Source of the DNA: GCA-003244245 sp035276605
GTDB lineage: Bacteria; Actinomycetota; Actinomycetes; Mycobacteriales; Pseudonocardiaceae
Length of the DNA stretch: 10,350 bases
Reading direction: 5' to 3'
Assembly: GCA_035276605.1 (NCBI GenBank)
Contig: DATELN010000072.1
Span: forward strand, 1-10,350
Shown here: piece after piece, positions 7,563-10,350 of the stretch
Layout of the letters: the number at the start of each line of letters is the position of its first letter
How positions within the stretch are numbered: position 1 is the first letter of the stretch
Translations under genes and position numbers: made by a program
The notes under the pieces: model-generated
Told to the model about the DNA's origin: nothing
The model's database searches: none
The model's input: only the letters and a program-made list of their open reading frames with translations

Positions 7563-8098
7563 GGCTCCTCCTCACCCACCATTCCCGACCGCCGCTCCAA
7601 GCTCGGGCCCTGCACGTAATAGTCCTCCTCGGACTCGCCCAGCCGCATCGGGTGCGGGGGTGGCTCCATTCCCGGCAACAACGGCGCCACTAGGTCTTCC
7701 TTGGTGTAGATGAGATCCTGGCGATTGTCGTCGGCCACCTCGTATTCGTTGGTCATGGTCAGCGCGCGGGTCGGGCAGGCCTCGATGCACAGCCCGCAGC
7801 CGATGCACCTAAGGTAGTTGATCTGGTAGATCGCACCGTAGCGTTCCCCCGGCGAGTACCGGGCCTGGTCGGTGTTGTCGCCGCCCTCGACGTAGATGGC
7901 GTCGGCTGGGCACGCCCAGGCACACAGCTCACAGCCCACGCACTTCTCTAGCCCATCCGGGTGCCGGTTGAGCTGGTGACGGCCGTGGAAGCGCGGCGCC
8001 GGGATCTTCTTGACCTCGGGATACTCCTCGGTCACCACCTTCTTGAACATCGTCGAGAAGGTGACCCCGAAACCCTTGACCGGATCAAGTAGTCCCAT
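7559..8098 (-). CDS. nuoI: NADH-quinone oxidoreductase subunit I (two [4Fe-4S] ferredoxin-like subunit)
   Basis: NuoI is the peripheral-arm subunit that carries clusters N6a and N6b and passes electrons towards N2 near the quinone site. The 179-residue product has two complete CxxCxxCxxxCP motifs: Cys53, 56, 59, 63 (CVGCELCAWACP) and Cys98, 101, 104, 108 (CIGCGLCIEACP). The first and last cysteines are shared between clusters in the ferredoxin fashion. The flanking EGGDNTDQARYSPGERYG and LRCIGCGLCIEACPTRALTM stretches are typical of actinobacterial NuoI. The frame is open 17 codons further upstream, but the ATG at 8098 is preceded by a very strong AGGAGGGAGG at 6 bases and gives the expected N-terminus. 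The start overlaps the end of nuoH by 14 bases. The C-terminal 35 or so residues are acidic, hydrophilic and variable in the family. Confidence 0.98.
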   Translation of the reverse strand: MGLLDPVKGFGVTFSTMFKKVVTEEYPEVKKIPAPRFHGRHQLNRHPDGLEKCVGCELCAWACPADAIYVEGGDNTDQARYSPGERYGAIYQINYLRCIGCGLCIEACPTRALTMTNEYEVADDNRQDLIYTKEDLVAPLLPGMEPPPHPMRLGESEEDYYVQGPSLERRSGMVGEEEP

Positions 8099-9428
8099 GG
8101 TCGTCCTCCCTCCTGGTTGGTGGTCCGCCGTTGGGCGTCTCGTCCGCACCGGCCCCAGCAGCCGTGGTCATCGCGGCGCGTCGGGGCGGCGGGGCCGGTA
8201 CCACTAGGTCCAGCGGGGGCAGCGGGTAATCCGATCCGGCGGTCGGCGCCTTACCGGCGCGCTGGATCCTGCCGTTCGGCGGCGCGGTCCGAGCTGCGGA
8301 ACCGTTCTGCGGCAGCAGGAAGGCGACGATCAGCAGCATGACCAGCACGACGCCGCCCACCACGAGGACCTCACCCGGCGTGATGTTCGAACCACGCAGT
8401 GTTCGTGCTGTGGAGACCAGCACGATCCACACCAGGCTGCCCGGCACCAGCAGCTTCCACCCGACCGCCATGAACTGGTCATACCGCAGCCGGGGAAGGG
8501 TGCCGCGCAGCCAGATGAATACGAACAAAAAGACCAGCATCTTGCTGATGAACCACAACGGGCCCCACCAGCCGCGGTCGAGTACGCCGCCAGACAGCGG
8601 CCACGGGGCGTGCCAACCGCCGAGGAACAGCGTGGTCGCCATCGCCGAGACGGTGATCATGTTGACGTATTCGGCGAGGAAGAACAGCGCGAACTTCAGC
8701 GACGAGTACTCCGTGTGGAAGCCGCCGACCAGCTCAGACTCCGCCTCGGGCAGGTCGAAGGGCGCCCGGTTGGTCTCGCCCACCATCGACACGCAGAACA
8801 CCACGAAGCTGGGGAACAACAGGAAGACAAACCACCACTGCCGCGACTGGGCGGCCACGATGTCGGCGGTGGACAGCGAGCCCGAATACAGGATCACCGC
8901 GACGATGGACATACCCAGCGCGATCTCGTAGGAGATCACCTGGGCGGCCGAGCGAAGCGAGCCCAGCAGGGGGTACGGCGAGCCGGACGCCCAGCCGGAC
9001 AGCACGATGCCGTACACGCCAAGCGATGAGCAGGCCAGCACCACGAGTACCCCGACCGACAGGTCGGTGACCTGCAAGGCGGTCTGCTCCCCGAAAATGG
9101 ACACCTGGCCGCCCAGCGGAATCACGGCAAACGCGGTAAAGGCGGTGACCGTCGAGATCACCGGAGCCAGCACGTACACCCAGCGGTCGGCCAGCACCGG
9201 TGTGATGTCCTCCTTCAACGCCAGCTTGAGCCCATCGGCCAACGACTGCAGCAACCCGAATGGTCCCACTCGGTTGGGCCCTGGCCGGTGCTGCATCCGG
9301 CCCACCACCCGGCGCTCCATCCAGATCATGAACAGGGTCATGACCTGGAGAAAGACGAAGATCACGATAACCTTGAGGATGATGAGCCACAGCGGGTCGT
9401 CAGCGAGGAGGGCACCAGTGGGTGTCAT
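8085..9428 (-). CDS. nuoH: NADH-quinone oxidoreductase subunit H (quinone-site membrane subunit), extended C-terminus
   Basis: NuoH (ND1-like) anchors the peripheral arm to the membrane arm and lines the quinone chamber. The product has 447 residues. About eight to nine membrane segments span residues 12-373. The conserved cytoplasmic loops are intact: RPGPNRVGPFGLLQSLADGLKL (48-69), GETNRAPFDLPEAESELVGG (217-236) with its quinone-site acidic residues, and HTEYSSLKFALFFLAEY (238-254). After residue 373 there is a Pro/Ala/Arg-rich soluble tail of about 75 residues, absent from the 325-residue E. coli protein; tails of variable sequence occur in actinobacterial homologues. I chose the ATG at 9428 because it overlaps the nuoG stop as ATGA and has GGGGAGG 6 bases upstream; a start five codons earlier (9443) is possible but less well placed. 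The 3' end overlaps nuoI by 14 bases. Confidence 0.97.
   Translation of the reverse strand: MTPTGALLADDPLWLIILKVIVIFVFLQVMTLFMIWMERRVVGRMQHRPGPNRVGPFGLLQSLADGLKLALKEDITPVLADRWVYVLAPVISTVTAFTAFAVIPLGGQVSIFGEQTALQVTDLSVGVLVVLACSSLGVYGIVLSGWASGSPYPLLGSLRSAAQVISYEIALGMSIVAVILYSGSLSTADIVAAQSRQWWFVFLLFPSFVVFCVSMVGETNRAPFDLPEAESELVGGFHTEYSSLKFALFFLAEYVNMITVSAMATTLFLGGWHAPWPLSGGVLDRGWWGPLWFISKMLVFLFVFIWLRGTLPRLRYDQFMAVGWKLLVPGSLVWIVLVSTARTLRGSNITPGEVLVVGGVVLVMLLIVAFLLPQNGSAARTAPPNGRIQRAGKAPTAGSDYPLPPLDLVVPAPPPRRAAMTTAAGAGADETPNGGPPTRREDDHGTT
8105..8114 (-). promoter_or_regulatory. Ribosome binding site of nuoI
   Basis: The minus strand reads AGGAGGGAGG, 6 bases before the ATG at 8098 and inside the end of nuoH. 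It fixes the nuoI start against the longer open frame that begins at 8149. Confidence 0.75.
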
Positions 9429-10350
9429 GACCTGCCTCCCCACCCTGTCTTTGAATTTCCGCCGTTGCCACTACGTACCGTAACCACGGCGCCGTGTCCC
9501 ACGCCCAGGCTGCGGCGGATGGTGGCGGGTCCGGAGTTGCCCGGCAGCCACACCACGCCCGGCGGCAGGTCGGCAGCGGCGACCGGCAGCCTGATCGATC
9601 CGTGTTGGGTAGACACTGTCACGGTCCCCCCGAGGTGCACCCCAAGCTCGGCCGCGGTCGCCTCGGATAGCAGCGCGATGGCGGGCCGCGCAGTGGCGGC
9701 TAGCTGCGGTTCGCCATCCTGCATCGACCCGTTGTCCAGCAGCCGGCGCCAGGTGGCCAGCAACACCTTTCCCTCACTCGCCTGCGGCACTGCGGCCTCT
9801 TCTGCCGCCTTATGGCTGGTGTGACGGCTGGTGTCACGCTTGATGCCACCATAGGTGCCCAGCGCGGCGAACCCGGCCCACGCCGCCACGGGCGTCTGAG
9901 TGAACAGGTCGACGTCCATCTCGACGCCAAGACTGTCAAGCACCCGGCAGTCCGGAATAGCGGCCCGCGCCATACTGTTGCCGGACGTAATGGTGGTTGC
10001 GAACTTCCGGCGGCGGCCCTCCCAATCGAGGTAGCTGCCGGATTTTTCAACGACGGCTGCGACCGGGAGTACGACGTCCGCTGCTCGAGTGACGGCTGAC
10101 GGGCGCATCTCCAGGCTTACGACGAATTTGGCTCGGCTCAGCGCCTGCTCGGCCAGCCGAGGATCGGGCAGGTCGTAGGGGTCCACCCCACCGATGACCA
10201 GCCCACCCAGCTGCCCAGCCGCTGCGGCGGCGACGATTCCCGCGGTGTCGCGCCCGGGCCGGCTCGGCACCGTCACGCCCCAGGCTTTCTCGACCTCGGC
10301 GCGCGCGACGTCGTCGGTCACCAGCCGGCCGCCGGGTAGCAGGGTCGGCA
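9425..10350 (-). CDS. nuoG: NADH-quinone oxidoreductase subunit G, C-terminal part (5' end outside window)
   Basis: NuoG is the largest peripheral-arm subunit; its N-terminal part, outside the window, carries Fe-S clusters, and its C-terminal part is a catalytically inactive molybdopterin-oxidoreductase-like domain. The frame is open through the right edge, giving 307 visible residues beginning PTLLPGGRLV, so the GTG at 10321 is internal rather than the start. Visible hallmarks are the ADVVLP stretch followed by EKSGSY and DWEGRRR (fragment residues 90-114), typical of this superfamily. A last domain of molydopterin dinucleotide-binding type covers about residues 225-300 of the fragment (LSEATAAELGVHLGGTV to HGAVVTVRSG). 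A hydrophilic linker at about 175-210 separates them and contains a short tandem repeat. The stop overlaps the nuoH start. Confidence 0.96.
   Translation of the reverse strand, partial: PTLLPGGRLVTDDVARAEVEKAWGVTVPSRPGRDTAGIVAAAAAGQLGGLVIGGVDPYDLPDPRLAEQALSRAKFVVSLEMRPSAVTRAADVVLPVAAVVEKSGSYLDWEGRRRKFATTITSGNSMARAAIPDCRVLDSLGVEMDVDLFTQTPVAAWAGFAALGTYGGIKRDTSRHTSHKAAEEAAVPQASEGKVLLATWRRLLDNGSMQDGEPQLAATARPAIALLSEATAAELGVHLGGTVTVSTQHGSIRLPVAAADLPPGVVWLPGNSGPATIRRSLGVGHGAVVTVRSGNGGNSKTGWGGRS
9435..9441 (-). promoter_or_regulatory. Ribosome binding site of nuoH
   Basis: The minus strand reads GGGGAGG, 6 bases before the ATG at 9428 and inside the last codons of nuoG. It supports the 9428 start over the in-frame start at 9443. 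Confidence 0.7.
9814..9837 (-). repeat. 12-base tandem duplication inside nuoG linker
   Basis: Two adjacent 12-base units, GGCTGGTGTGAC (9814-9825) and GGCTGGTGTCAC (9826-9837) on the plus strand, differ at one position. In the nuoG frame they add a repeated [D/H]TS[R/H] unit (DTSRHTSH), so the frame is kept. The site lies in a hydrophilic linker between domains where length variation should be tolerated. The same bases can form a GTGAC/GTCAC inverted repeat, probably incidental. Confidence 0.55.

Noticed and set aside
10319..10321. GTG at 10321 as the nuoG start
   Set aside because: The frame stays open to the window edge with PTLLPGGRLV just upstream, which fits the interior of NuoG, and the visible part lacks the N-terminal Fe-S domain.
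1..10350. A hidden defence, mobile or otherwise undescribed system
   Set aside because: Apart from short spacers and the 288-base gap, the window is filled by standard complex I genes and a polyprenyl synthase; I found no transposase, integrase, attachment site, array or unfamiliar domain.

Overview
The window is a contiguous, tightly packed piece of a bacterial respiratory complex I (NDH-1) operon. Every credible gene lies on the minus strand. Reading in the direction of transcription (right to left), it holds the 3' part of nuoG, then complete nuoH, nuoI, nuoJ, nuoK, nuoL, nuoM and nuoN, followed by a long-chain polyprenyl diphosphate synthase that runs off the left edge. The high GC content, frequent GTG starts, four-base ATGA/GTGA overlaps and protein sequences point to a high-GC actinobacterium. 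The menaquinone-type polyprenyl synthase next to nuoN fits an actinobacterial arrangement. NuoH and NuoJ look less like Mycobacterium as I recall those proteins, so I would not name a genus.

Layout: NuoG C-terminal part (9425-10350, open at the right edge); nuoH (8085-9428, ATGA overlap with nuoG); nuoI (7559-8098, 14-base overlap with nuoH); nuoJ (6708-7562, GTGA overlap with nuoI); a 31-base spacer; nuoK (6377-6676); a 288-base non-coding gap; nuoL (4154-6088); nuoM (2571-4157, ATGA overlap); nuoN (982-2568, 2-base gap); polyprenyl diphosphate synthase (1-974, 7-base gap).

The products form one machine. NuoI and NuoG belong to the peripheral arm that carries electrons through Fe-S clusters. 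NuoH forms much of the quinone pocket with NuoI. NuoJ and NuoK form the hydrophilic-axis hinge, and NuoL, NuoM and NuoN are the three antiporter-like proton pumps. The glutamate and lysine residues known to matter for pumping are all present, so the complex looks intact. The last gene plausibly makes the prenyl tail of the menaquinone that complex I reduces.

I see no mobile element, CRISPR array, RNA gene or undescribed system. The only stretch that departs from a routine nuo operon is the nuoK-nuoL gap, which holds a nested inverted repeat upstream of nuoL. The large plus-strand reading frames across the window are antisense shadows typical of GC-rich DNA.
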